64,000 nucleotides of DNA from Caulobacter sp. Root1455. GTDB taxonomy: Bacteria; Pseudomonadota; Alphaproteobacteria; Caulobacterales; Caulobacteraceae. Location of the stretch: positions 88,587 to 152,586 of the forward strand of contig NZ_LMFQ01000021.1 in assembly GCF_001426905.1 (NCBI RefSeq). The letters are read 5' to 3'. Shown piece after piece: positions 1 to 8,144 of this stretch. Position numbers and translations under genes: made by a program. Below the pieces are notes generated by a model. It searched no databases and had not been told where the DNA came from. It saw nothing but the letters and a program-made list of their open reading frames with translations. How positions within the stretch are numbered: position 1 is the stretch's first letter; each line of letters begins with the position of its first letter.

Positions 1-2
1 CC

Positions 3-302
3 TCCCAGCATGACCTGGCGCCGGCGATCGGCGTGACCTTTCAGCAGGTGCAAAAGTATGAGCTCGGCAGCAACCGCGTCAGCGCGTCCAAGCTCTTCGC
101 CATCGCTCAGGCGCTAGGGGTACCGGTCGCCAGCTTCTTCAGCGACCTAGAGGAAAGCGGAGCTGACCCGTCGGTCCTTTCCGAATTTGGTGATTTCCTG
201 GTGCTCAATGGTTCAACAGAACTGGTGAAGGCCTATCGGACCCTGACGGCCGATCAGCGTCGTGTCCTTGTCGATTTGGCGCAGGTGATGGCGGCCTCCT
301 GA
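3..302 (+). CDS. XRE-family helix-turn-helix regulator, 5' end missing
   Basis: The frame is open to the left edge of the window, so the start lies outside it. The readable part begins SQHDLAPAIGVTFQQVQKYE and continues G-NRVSASKLFAIAQALGVP, which is the recognition half of an HTH_3 (Cro/CI) domain of the kind common in alphaproteobacterial regulators. About 50 further residues without a recognised domain follow, ending QVMAAS. It probably binds DNA as a dimer; the palindromes just downstream (305-389) are possible operators. The target genes cannot be read from this window. Confidence 0.85.
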   Translation, partial: SQHDLAPAIGVTFQQVQKYELGSNRVSASKLFAIAQALGVPVASFFSDLEESGADPSVLSEFGDFLVLNGSTELVKAYRTLTADQRRVLVDLAQVMAAS

Positions 303-633
303 CGTATGGCGCCATAAAAACCTTTTATACTCCAAAGGCTTAGCGCTCCATGGCGCTAAATGGCTCCATTTCGGGAGCCATGGCGCCATTCTGGTGAAGC
401 TAGAAACGATGTGCAGACAATGACTTACGGAGACACCCCTTTTGGGTGGCGCCGTAGCTTTATCTTGCCCTCATTCGAAGTGCCCCCCGAACGATCTCTT
501 GACCCCCTTTCGTTCTCCCCCAACGCCTTGCGCCATCGGGGAAAACGGCTTCCGCCCAGCCTCTCGCTAAGCACTAGTGCTAAGGGCGCGGCGGGGTCGG
601 CCGGCCTCCACAGACGCGGAGATTAGCGGCCAT
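303..633. other. Non-coding stretch with a cluster of inverted repeats
   Basis: I see no credible gene here; an 88-codon frame at 360-626 has no usable ribosome site and unnatural composition. Bases 305-316 form a 12-bp perfect palindrome (tatggcgccata). Bases 341-358 pair as TAGCGC/GCGCTA, 360-367 pair with 374-381 (atggctcc/ggagccat), and 380-389 repeat the atggcgccat core. The shared GGCGCC/ATGGCGC core suggests binding sites for a dimeric protein, possibly the XRE regulator just upstream. That link is inference. Confidence 0.4.
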
Positions 634-658
634 ATTCTCCGCAACTTATGCGGAGAAT
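634..658 (+). promoter_or_regulatory. Palindrome in the fic promoter region, candidate operator
   Basis: A perfect 10-bp inverted repeat, attctccgca (634-643) and tgcggagaat (649-658), is separated by 5 bases. It runs into a TTGACT (658-663) that could act as a -35 element. A further copy of GCGGAGA lies at 616-622. The position, about 55 bases before the fic start, fits an operator for autoregulation or for a partner regulator. A hairpin in the leader RNA is the alternative. Confidence 0.4.
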
Positions 659-711
659 TGACTTGCGCTTCGCGTAGCCTGCCGCCAAACTCACGCTGAA
701 AGGCGAGGATC

Positions 712-1815
712 ATGGCGCGTTACATATACGATCGCAGCGGCTGGCCGGACCTCGAATGGCGCAAGGCAGAACTGGCTGATCAGCTCGGCCATGTCCGCCA
801 TCGCCAAGGTCGTTTGCTCGGACGGATGGACGCGCTGGGCTTCCCCCTGCGGGAGGAGGCCGCGCTCAGAACCCTGACCGAAGACGTTCTGAAGTCGAGC
901 GAAATCGAGGGTGAAATCCTTGACAAGGCGCAAGTTCGCTCGTCGATAGCTCGTCGTCTGGGGATCGACATAGGGGCGCTCACGCCCGCCGATCGCCATG
1001 TCGAAGGTATCGTTGAGATGATGCTCGACGCCACCCAAAGGTTCGATCAACCGCTGACTGACCAGCGTCTTTTCGGCTGGCACGCCTCGCTCTTTCCGAC
1101 CGGCTACAGCGGCCTCAGCAAGATCGTCATCGGCGCCTGGCGCGACGAGACGGCGGGGCCGATGCAGGTGATTTCGGGGCCGATCGGGCGTGAGAAAGTC
1201 CACTACGAAGCCCCCGCCGCTGACCGTATGGCCGGCGAGATGCGCGCCTTCTTGGACTGGTTTAACCGCGAAACTGTCGATGACCCGGTGATCAAGGCGG
1301 CGCTGGCTCACCTCTGGTTCGTCACCATCCACCCGTTTGAAGATGGCAACGGCCGGATCGCCAGAGCCATCGCCGACATGGCACTGGCACGCTCGGATGG
1401 AAGCTCTCAGCGCTTCTACAGCATGTCATCGCAGATCAGGCTGGAGCGGAAAGACTATTACGACACCCTGGAGGCAACACAGAAGGGCGGCCCGGATATC
1501 ACCCGGTGGATCGCCTGGTTCCTGGGCTGTCTGGACCGCGCTTTTGACGGCGCCGAGGCTACCTTGGCGACGGTGCTGGCCGCCGCGCGCTTCTGGGAAA
1601 GCCACGCCGGGGAAGCGTTCAATGAGCGCCAACGCATGATGCTTCAGCGCCTGCTCACGGGCTTCGAAGGCAAGCTCACCTCATCGAAATGGGCGCTGAT
1701 CGCCAAGTGTTCTCAGGACACCGCCGGGCGCGACATCGACGATCTCGTCAATCGTGGCGTGCTGGTCAGGGACGCCGCCGGGGGGCGGAGCACGAGTTAT
1801 TCGCTGCGCCCCTGA
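712..1815 (+). CDS. Fic family protein (DUF4172-Fic), probable self-inhibited AMPylase
   Basis: 367 residues. Fic enzymes transfer AMP or other nucleotides from a nucleotide donor to hydroxyl groups of target proteins. The core motif HPFEDGNGR is at residues 207-215, with the catalytic His207, followed by IARAIADMAL. An N-terminal DUF4172-like region (about 1-80) contains SSEIEG at 62-67, which fits the [ST]xxxE[GN] inhibitory helix of class II Fic proteins, where the Glu blocks productive ATP binding. A C-terminal winged-helix-like segment (about 300-367) may bind DNA. The start is the ATG at 712 in the context GGCGAGGATC; the gene is monocistronic and preceded by a palindrome at 634-658. 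It may act in stress, toxin-like or phage-related responses; the target is unknown. Confidence 0.9.
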   Translation: MARYIYDRSGWPDLEWRKAELADQLGHVRHRQGRLLGRMDALGFPLREEAALRTLTEDVLKSSEIEGEILDKAQVRSSIARRLGIDIGALTPADRHVEGIVEMMLDATQRFDQPLTDQRLFGWHASLFPTGYSGLSKIVIGAWRDETAGPMQVISGPIGREKVHYEAPAADRMAGEMRAFLDWFNRETVDDPVIKAALAHLWFVTIHPFEDGNGRIARAIADMALARSDGSSQRFYSMSSQIRLERKDYYDTLEATQKGGPDITRWIAWFLGCLDRAFDGAEATLATVLAAARFWESHAGEAFNERQRMMLQRLLTGFEGKLTSSKWALIAKCSQDTAGRDIDDLVNRGVLVRDAAGGRSTSYSLRP

Positions 1816-1949
1816 AGGCGAAAGCTGCCTCACAGCCGGCCTTATGAACGTCCGCTCATCGGCGTGCGGTGAGGCGGCTCAGGAACCTGAATCCGGTGCG
1901 TCTGGCGATAGGCCTTGGCGATCCAAGGGCTTTATCATGCGCGCCGCGC

Positions 1950-2774
1950 CTAGCCGCTGACTCCCGCCAGCGACGCGAAGGTGTGTCCGACCTGATTGAC
2001 CTCGGACAGGTCAAAGCCGCGAAAGCGGATAGCGACCCAGCGGTCGCCCCAAGAGGCCTTCCCCCACTCAGCAACTGTCACGTCCGCGCTGAGGTGGAAT
2101 CGATCTGGCGCAGCGAACGCGACTTGAACGCCGCCGCCGACGGTGCCTGGTTCGTCCTGGCTCAACTGTTCGCGCAGCATGTCGAGGGGTTCGCGTCGCC
2201 AGGGCTTCGCCTCAGGGTTCAAGTCGCGCAGCCGCGCCGCCGCGTCGTCTTTGCCGCTTCCGAATAGCAGCAGTTCGCCATTCCCGAGCTTCAGCTGGTC
2301 CACGGTCAGCTCAATCCCGGCAGCGGCCCGCCTGACCTTCACCTGCCAAGTTTCGACAACGCCGGCCTCGTCATCACGGCCGAGCAAAATGCATTCAGTG
2401 CCGACAGCGCCGCTGTTCGCAAGATCGAACGCATACGCTTTCAGGAAGACGCCTAGGTGTCTTGCGCAGTCTCCCATGCTTGGGAGCGTTTGTTCGCCCG
2501 AAGACGTGAGTCGCGCCCAGAGCGGTAATACCGCAGCATACGCCTCCAGCGCGACAAGAGTGCTGCCGGTGTAGGCAAACCCGATAGCGCGAGACTTTAA
2601 CGGGGGGTGGTCAGGGTCGCGCCCCAATAGGTGAAGGTCTGCTTCGAGGATTTTCGCGGCGCGGTCCGTCATCCGGTCAATGCCACCGGTCGGGCCGTCT
2701 TTCGACAAGCGGCTGTCGCTGACGATCCATATTCTGTCTGCCTCACCCTCCCTCCAAACCATCAGCAGTGTCAT
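1950..2774 (-). CDS. Proteasome/HslV-like Ntn hydrolase (putative), coupled to a HEPN-like gene
   Basis: 274 residues. I chose the ATG at 2774 because it overlaps the upstream stop codon (ATGA), although the frame is open further. The protein then begins MTLLMVWREGEADRIWIVSD. This lines up with HslV (MTTIVSVRRNG..VVGGDG): Thr2 would become the N-terminal nucleophile after Met removal, Asp20 matches catalytic Asp17, and Lys41 in DRAAKIL matches Lys33. Further matches are IGFAYTGSTLVALEAYAAVL (compare the HslV GFAGGTADAF strand-helix) and LLLFGSGKDDAAARL (the GSG turn followed by an Ala-rich helix). No HslU, Anbu or other known partner adjoins it. The Ntn fold is inferred from motif order, spacing and hydrophobic pattern; peptidase activity is not proven. 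Confidence 0.6.
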   Translation of the reverse strand: MTLLMVWREGEADRIWIVSDSRLSKDGPTGGIDRMTDRAAKILEADLHLLGRDPDHPPLKSRAIGFAYTGSTLVALEAYAAVLPLWARLTSSGEQTLPSMGDCARHLGVFLKAYAFDLANSGAVGTECILLGRDDEAGVVETWQVKVRRAAAGIELTVDQLKLGNGELLLFGSGKDDAAARLRDLNPEAKPWRREPLDMLREQLSQDEPGTVGGGVQVAFAAPDRFHLSADVTVAEWGKASWGDRWVAIRFRGFDLSEVNQVGHTFASLAGVSG

Positions 2775-3649
2775 GACACGGCCTCGGGCGGTGGAAAGGT
2801 TGCGCGACGCTGGTATGCGCCGCATTCGGATGCGAACGGACAGCGCGGGTTGCCGGGTATGTCGAACCATTGGGCTGAAATGCAGCGCCCGCTGTGAAAT
2901 GTGACCGGAGGCTTTCCACTCACCATGCGCATCATGAAGCGGCCCTCGACCACGGCGCATGGCACGGTGACTTCCGCATTTGAGAGGGTCGAATTGAGGA
3001 AGTGGAAAACCTGACCAAGCCAAGCGTCAACATCCACTAGCGTGGTGTCGATCCACTCAAAGATATCGTCAATTACAAGGGCGTTCGCCTGTTCCGTCAG
3101 GCCATGGTGGATGTACCGTATCAGGCGCGTTTCGCTGTCACGATGCACAGCGCCAGTGTCGAGGTGGGTGAGTTCATCCCGTAGGTGTAGCAGTCGCCTA
3201 TACCAGCCGACATCCGCCAAGGTCGTGGCAATTTCGGGCGGCATCTTGGTACTGTCGGGGTCATAGTTGAGGAAGAACCGCCGCGTGGATTTCTTCCTAC
3301 TCGATGCGCCAGGGTTGTAGATGGCGAACAGGGTTTTGACCGTGCAGTCGAGCGATGAGTAAATCTCAACGATGCTCGCCTCCAGTACCGTGGCAAGCTC
3401 GCTAGCGTTATCCGCGGGCGTGGAACCATGCTCCTCAAGCTGCGCCTCGTCGATATTGAGATTGGGGACAAGCCGCTCCGCCAAGTGGCGCAGCCGCCGC
3501 GCTTTGAGAAAATGTCCCGTCACCCCCCGCAGGGCACGGACGTCACGAGGATCGAAGCTGTAGGTTCCGGTATAAAAAGTGGAGAACCGCTCGACCTCGC
3601 CAAGTTGCTCTGGGTGAAAAAGCAGAACGAGTTCAGGCGGCTTTGGCAT
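2771..3649 (-). CDS. Hypothetical protein with a HEPN-like R-x4-H motif
   Basis: 292 residues from the ATG at 3649, with GGAGG about 10 bases upstream; a TTG at 3670 is an alternative start. I do not recognise a named family. The mostly helical central part contains LHLRDELTHLDTG, in which Arg157 and His162 form R-D-x3-H, the catalytic signature of HEPN ribonucleases. An earlier helix reads IVEIYSSLDCTVKTLF, like the first long helix of HEPN folds. The C-terminus has Cys residues spaced C-x13-C-x5-C (CPFASEC) that could bind a metal. Its stop overlaps the start of the Ntn-hydrolase-like gene by 4 bases, so the two are almost certainly made together. A role in RNA cleavage or phage defence is inference. 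Confidence 0.55.
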   Translation of the reverse strand: MPKPPELVLLFHPEQLGEVERFSTFYTGTYSFDPRDVRALRGVTGHFLKARRLRHLAERLVPNLNIDEAQLEEHGSTPADNASELATVLEASIVEIYSSLDCTVKTLFAIYNPGASSRKKSTRRFFLNYDPDSTKMPPEIATTLADVGWYRRLLHLRDELTHLDTGAVHRDSETRLIRYIHHGLTEQANALVIDDIFEWIDTTLVDVDAWLGQVFHFLNSTLSNAEVTVPCAVVEGRFMMRMVSGKPPVTFHSGRCISAQWFDIPGNPRCPFASECGAYQRRATFPPPEAVS

Positions 3650-3926
3650 TCCGCTGCCACCTCCAGGCAAAGGTCTATCGAGAATCTGTTTCGTTACCTA
3701 AACGCTACCTTAAAACGTGGGGTGCATTCCAGCGTCGAGCCCAGCTTCAATGACCCATATCCACGGCGGCACGATAGGAACGCCTGGAGCGCTCCAGCTG
3801 TCTGAGCTGGGCTGCCGCCAATGCGCAACAACGCCTGCGGTTGAGGGGACAATTTCCGGCTGGCCCTTCGTGCCCATGCGAATTGATCAATAGGCTGTGG
3901 GCTGGGCTACTTTGAGGAGGGGTGAG

Positions 3927-5438
3927 GTGATCAAGACCGAGGACGGCTCGAAATACTCAGGAAAATTCGCCGTGGGCGACGACGTGCTCGACGGCGAACT
4001 GACATTCAGCGGACGGGACACCAGCCTCTATCTTCACAGTCCGGAATTCTTTCGGCCTGACGCGAACGCGGACCGCTGCATCCAGGGCACCCTGCACGAT
4101 TTGACCAAGGTTTCGCTCCTAGAGTGTGTAGCTTACCCGATTCCGGGTACAGCAAACTCCCAGACGGGGAGCTACAATTTCACCGAGGTGAAGCCTCACT
4201 TTGTCCTGCACGGTAGGGAGTTGATCTCGCCCGCCAGCAATCTCATCGACGCTGTTCGTTTCATTGCCAGCGATGCTCTCTCGATTTTTCATGATCACGA
4301 CGCCTTCGCGCACGCCATCGCTCCGACGCCCGCTCAAATTCGATCCCTAGTGACCGCCTACGAGAAAGTTGCCCAGCGCAAAGTAAAGATAGGAGACCGG
4401 CCAGAGATCGCGTTTTTCACCGGGAAACGGGAAATATTCGAGGCGCAGACCGCCTTTGGTACCATCAGCGCCACCAATAACCCCAGAAGCAACATATTCA
4501 GCGGCGCCAGCGGAGTTTTCATCCGAAATTTTGTGACGACTGATGTTCGCTTTGACGAACCTGTCACGTTCCAAACGGCACTGGAGGCCGCGATGGTCAT
4601 ACTTCAGTTTTTGGAACTGATCGCCGGGCGGCGGCAGAATGTTGATGAACTCTTCGTCGAGATGAAGGGGGGCAACGACCACCCAGAGCGATTGGACGTC
4701 TATTGGTGCAATCCGCTCGCCAGGAAGGGCCATTCCAACGAGAGAGCGCCGCAGTTCTCTGACATTCCAGTCGACGCGGTTCGCGAGCCCGAAGCTTTTG
4801 CCCAGATCCTCACGCGATGGCTTGAGCGACATGAGACGTGGAAGGTCGCCCGTTCGCGCTTCTCCGCATCGTTCTCGGAAGAGAACTGCTACGACACCGA
4901 CCGCCTGATCTGCGCCGCGAATATGTACGATCTGCTACCGGGAAGCGCGGTGCCCACAGATGTCGAGCTACCGGCTGACTTGATCCTAGCTCGCGATCAA
5001 TGCCGGACGATCTTCAGGGCGCTTCCTGATAGCTCCGAGCGAAGTAGCGTCCTCGGCACCCTTGGCCGTGTCGGAAAAAGCAGCTTGAAGCGCAAGGCGC
5101 GACATCGCGCAGTCCCCATTGTCGAAGCGCTGGGGCAGCGCTTACCTCACCTCAATGAGGTGATCGATTGCGCCATTGATTGCCGCAACTTCTTTGTTCA
5201 CGGCGGCGATGCGCGGGTCGACTACGTCGGGCGGTTCTTCGATACGGTTCCCTTTCTCACGGACACGTTGGAGTTCGTGTTCGGGGCCTCCGACTTGATG
5301 GAGGCGGGATGGGACATCGTGGCCTGGGCCAAGAAGGGCACGACGATGTCTCATCCGTTCGGGGCCTATCGCGCCAGTTACAGTGGTCATCTGAGCGCGC
5401 TCAATGACGCCCTGCCCACAGACCGGAAGTTATTCTAG
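3927..5438 (+). CDS. ApeA-like HEPN-domain protein, putative anti-phage effector
   Basis: 503 residues from the GTG at 3927, chosen because GAGGAGG (3914-3920) sits 6 bases upstream; a GTG at 3897 would add 10 residues. The N-terminus (EDGSKYSGKFAVGDDVLDG then ELTF, SLYLHSPEFF) resembles the beta-rich N-terminal domain of ApeA proteins, which starts with a G-x-L-x-F type strand. The C-terminal part is helical and contains CRNFFVHGG, with Arg420 and His425 in the R-N-x3-H arrangement of HEPN ribonucleases. ApeA is a single-gene abortive-infection system known from screens of defence islands. The gene stands alone, divergent from the HEPN/Ntn pair and upstream of an OLD nuclease. The family assignment rests on remembered pattern, not on a profile search. 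Confidence 0.55.
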   Translation: MIKTEDGSKYSGKFAVGDDVLDGELTFSGRDTSLYLHSPEFFRPDANADRCIQGTLHDLTKVSLLECVAYPIPGTANSQTGSYNFTEVKPHFVLHGRELISPASNLIDAVRFIASDALSIFHDHDAFAHAIAPTPAQIRSLVTAYEKVAQRKVKIGDRPEIAFFTGKREIFEAQTAFGTISATNNPRSNIFSGASGVFIRNFVTTDVRFDEPVTFQTALEAAMVILQFLELIAGRRQNVDELFVEMKGGNDHPERLDVYWCNPLARKGHSNERAPQFSDIPVDAVREPEAFAQILTRWLERHETWKVARSRFSASFSEENCYDTDRLICAANMYDLLPGSAVPTDVELPADLILARDQCRTIFRALPDSSERSSVLGTLGRVGKSSLKRKARHRAVPIVEALGQRLPHLNEVIDCAIDCRNFFVHGGDARVDYVGRFFDTVPFLTDTLEFVFGASDLMEAGWDIVAWAKKGTTMSHPFGAYRASYSGHLSALNDALPTDRKLF

Positions 5439-5462
5439 CGCCCCGGCGACGGCGACATGCGC

Positions 5463-5660
5463 CTACGCGTCCGCCATATGCTCGCGCATGGTCTTTGCGG
5501 GGTGGAAGGTCGCGCGGGGCTGAGTGGTGAGCCCGGCGTCCGCTGCCGGCGCGCTAACGGATCGGTGATTCAGATCGCTCTGAATGAATTGGAGACGTCG
5601 GCCCAGCACCTCGACTTTTTGCGCCTCAGCGTCGAGCGCCATCACCGGGACCTCGGCCAT
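5463..5660 (-). CDS. Small hypothetical protein (weak)
   Basis: 65 residues if read from the ATG at 5660, beginning MAEVPVMALDAEAQKVEVLG and continuing with an amphipathic helix (RRLQFIQSDLNHRSV) and a Thr/Pro/Arg-rich tail. The frame is open further upstream with Arg/Pro-rich, unnatural composition, so the internal ATG is preferred. The sequence before it (GGACTGAGAAAA) is a poor ribosome site. I recognise no family. It may be a real small gene or chance. Confidence 0.3.
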   Translation of the reverse strand: MAEVPVMALDAEAQKVEVLGRRLQFIQSDLNHRSVSAPAADAGLTTQPRATFHPAKTMREHMADA

Positions 5661-5840
5661 TTTTCTCAGTCCAGACCTGGAGTTTGCCCCCTCGATAGGC
5701 ACCCGCCCATATGTGGGCAATCGGCCCTCTCGGCGCGGAGGCGGACGACGAAGCCTCGCTGGCCGCGCCGCAACTCTAAAGCCCGAGACCCTATTGCCCC
5801 AAAGACTCGTCAAGCGCTGAAAAGAGAGTAGGGTTTTCCA

Positions 5841-5960
5841 ATGGCCGACGTTTCAGTCATTGGCGTAGTCGCTACAATCCTCATCGCCCTAGCGGGTGCG
5901 GTGGGGAAGAGTTGGGCCGACACCCTTTTTAAAAAAGCCCAATTCTGCCCATTGACCTAG
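5841..5960 (+). CDS. Small single-helix membrane protein, possibly a truncated gene
   Basis: 39 residues, starting MADVSVIGVVATILIALAGA and then VGKSWADTLFKK. A purine-rich stretch (aaagagagtaggg) precedes the ATG at 5841. Residues 5-21 form one clear hydrophobic segment followed by a positively charged end, so an N-terminal membrane anchor is likely. The reading frame stops soon after, inside degenerate sequence, so this may be the 5' remnant of a longer membrane protein gene. Confidence 0.35.
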   Translation: MADVSVIGVVATILIALAGAVGKSWADTLFKKAQFCPLT

Positions 5961-6145
5961 TGCCGACTCGCACATAAAAGCCCCCCTCCGCTGGTTCAGG
6001 CGCTCTATCGCGCATTTAGTGCGTTTCGACGACCTAACCACTAGACCCTGCGGCAAGCGCAAACTCCGCCCACACCCGCCTTTTTCAATAGGGATGAACC
6101 GAGCGCGCGCGTTGACGGTGGCGTCGTAGGGGGCGATCCGAACGG

Positions 6146-6193
6146 TTAGATCGCCACAGAGAGCTTGTGTCCGTTCAGGGAAGCGCCCGACCG
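6146..6193 (-). repeat. 3'-end coding motif, copy 1
   Basis: Read on the minus strand this gives RSGASLNGHKLSVAI followed by a TAA stop. It is highly similar at DNA level to 8725-8772 and, at protein level, to 8145-8192. The frame upstream is open but lacks a believable start. See copies 2 and 3. Confidence 0.55.
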
Positions 6194-6379
6194 GCGATGG
6201 CGCCCGACCGCGATGTATCCGCGTTGCGCGCTCGTCGGCACTGGCAAGCTCGGCCATGTGGTAGGAGGCTTGAATTGCCAAGCTAGGCGGATACCGTTCC
6301 CCGGATCGTGAATTGCACTTGCTGCATTGCACGTCGCTGAAAAGTAGAACGCCCGCAGTTCGACGCGGCAGGGGAAACG

Positions 6380-8125
6380 ATGAGCGTATATTTGCGAGGT
6401 TTGGGCCTGAAGAACTATCGCGGCATCGGGCCTGAGTGGCAGCTCATGTCAGGTTTCGCGGATTTCAACTTCTTCATCGGCGCAAACAACACCGGCAAGT
6501 CCACGGTCCTCAACTTCATTAACAAATGGCTCCCCCTACGCCAGCAATCCGCACGGGGAGAGCGACTTAGCCTCGGGCCCGCTGAGGCGCATCTGCACGG
6601 GATGAAGGGGCCAACCGAGGCAGCTTTCGGCGCACCGGTGAATGAGGTGTGCGCCGCCGTACTGGGGCAGTTATCTTCGGATCACGCTCGGAAGCAACTG
6701 GAACCAAACATCAGAATATTAGGGGAAGCGCTGTCACACGACGGCTTCATTTGGTCAGCGAGCGCCATACCTAATACGGGAAAACAGAGTCTGCACTATG
6801 TTGATGGTGAGCCGAACTTCAAGGCCGTGCTTTCTCATCCCGAGTGGTCGCGCCTTTGGTCAAGTCTGACTGGTAAGGGGCAAGGCGATATCAGCCAGCA
6901 TTGGATTCCCCAAACCCTACAAATATTCGAAGCTGCTGTTTCCCCCACGGTCCCCGAAACCATCTTATTGCCGGCGATCCGCCAGATTGGGCCTAGAGGG
7001 GAGACGTTCGAAGCATTTGGCGGCCAAGGCCTGATCGATCGCCTAGCCGAAATGCAGAGTCCTGACGTCGATAAGCGTCAGGAGCGTCAAGTCTTTGACC
7101 AAATCAACGCCTTCCTTAAAGACGTCACGGGGTACGACGAAGCTCGTATCGAAATCCCGCACAACCGCGCTCATATCTTGGTTCACATTGATGGCAAGGT
7201 TTTGCCCCTCTGGGCGTTGGGTACGGGAATTCACGAGGTGATCCTGATCGCCTCCTATTGCACTATCAATAGTAATGTTATTGCGTGCATCGAGGAACCA
7301 GAGCTGCATCTACACCCTCTACTTCAGCGAAAGTTGCTAAATTACTTGCGCGGGAACACGCAAAACCAGTATTTTATCGCTACTCACTCAGCGGCTTTCA
7401 TCGACACCCCCGGTGCAGCGATCTTCCACGTGCGAGCCGACGCTCAAGAGGCCAGGTTCACGAGGACACTATTACGGGGCCAGCGCTTCGAGATCTGCCA
7501 AGACCTTGGATACAAGGCGTCAGACATCGTTCAATGTAACGCGGTAATATGGTGTGAAGGGCCTAGCGATCGCGTCTATCTGAACCATTGGATCGCAGCT
7601 CTAGCTCCCGATTTTCTGGAGGGAACGCATTATTCGATCATGTTTTACGGTGGTCGAAATCTCAGCCATTTAACAGCGGATGACGAAGCAGTGGGGGAGT
7701 TTATCTCTCTGCGAGCGCTGAACCAGAATTGCGCCATTTTGATCGACAGCGACCGAGGTGATGCGGAGGATCCGATCAATTCGACCAAAGCCCGTATTTG
7801 CGAGGAGTTCAACAAGGGCTCTAGTCTAGCCTGGGTGACGGGAGGCCGTGAGATCGAGAATTATATCGACTTCGCTGCGCTACAGGCGGCGATAGCTCGG
7901 GCTCATCCGCGAAGCTATTCGAAGGCAGCCAATTCTGGCGGGGCCTTCGACCACGCTCTGGCCTTCCGACAGCTCGCTGAAGGTGAGGCAAGGCCAAAGG
8001 TCACGACGGCCGACAAGGTCAAAGTGGCCAAGATCATCGCCGAAGGTGCCGCCAATCTAGATGTCTTGGATTTGCGTGAGCAGATGACCGCGTTGGTGGC
8101 AATGATCAGCAAAGCCAATGTGTAG
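6380..8125 (+). CDS. OLD-family ATP-dependent nuclease (AAA ATPase + TOPRIM)
   Basis: 581 residues; ATG at 6380 with AGGGGA 5-10 bases upstream. The N-terminal ABC-type ATPase has Walker A GANNTGKST (residues 34-42), a Walker B-like segment CIEEPELHLHP and an H-loop YFIATHSAAF. The C-terminal TOPRIM domain has the metal-binding Glu393 (WCEGPSDRVYL) and the D-x-D pair Asp456/Asp458 (ILIDSDRGD). OLD proteins are ATP-regulated DNA nucleases; relatives include P2 Old, GajA of Gabija and the PARIS ATPase. No UvrD-like helicase (GajB) or second PARIS-type gene adjoins it, so it fits a stand-alone class 1 OLD protein. The gene is visibly richer in A/T than the core genes, which fits transfer. Defence is the likely role. 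Confidence 0.88.
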   Translation: MSVYLRGLGLKNYRGIGPEWQLMSGFADFNFFIGANNTGKSTVLNFINKWLPLRQQSARGERLSLGPAEAHLHGMKGPTEAAFGAPVNEVCAAVLGQLSSDHARKQLEPNIRILGEALSHDGFIWSASAIPNTGKQSLHYVDGEPNFKAVLSHPEWSRLWSSLTGKGQGDISQHWIPQTLQIFEAAVSPTVPETILLPAIRQIGPRGETFEAFGGQGLIDRLAEMQSPDVDKRQERQVFDQINAFLKDVTGYDEARIEIPHNRAHILVHIDGKVLPLWALGTGIHEVILIASYCTINSNVIACIEEPELHLHPLLQRKLLNYLRGNTQNQYFIATHSAAFIDTPGAAIFHVRADAQEARFTRTLLRGQRFEICQDLGYKASDIVQCNAVIWCEGPSDRVYLNHWIAALAPDFLEGTHYSIMFYGGRNLSHLTADDEAVGEFISLRALNQNCAILIDSDRGDAEDPINSTKARICEEFNKGSSLAWVTGGREIENYIDFAALQAAIARAHPRSYSKAANSGGAFDHALAFRQLAEGEARPKVTTADKVKVAKIIAEGAANLDVLDLREQMTALVAMISKANV

Positions 8126-8144
8126 GTAGCGAAGCCTCTTGGCC

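Larger units (their letters stand above)
5439..6379. other. Long gene-poor stretch inside the accessory island
   Basis: About 940 bases between the ApeA-like and OLD genes. It holds two weak small frames (5463-5660 minus, 5841-5960 plus) and one copy of a repeated 3'-end coding motif (6146-6193 minus). The minus frame leading into that motif runs open from the OLD gene start without a convincing start codon, which suggests a decayed gene. Nothing else is supportable. Confidence 0.5.

Noticed and set aside
360..626. 88-codon plus-strand frame
   Set aside because: No ribosome site, overlaps the palindrome cluster, and the amino-acid make-up is unnatural.
5980..6075. tRNA-like stretch on the minus strand (ggtctagtggttagg resembles a D-arm)
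   Set aside because: No T-arm (GGTTCGA-type) or acceptor stem could be paired, so it is not reported as a tRNA.
6380..8125. Complete Gabija system
   Set aside because: No GajB-like helicase gene lies on either side.
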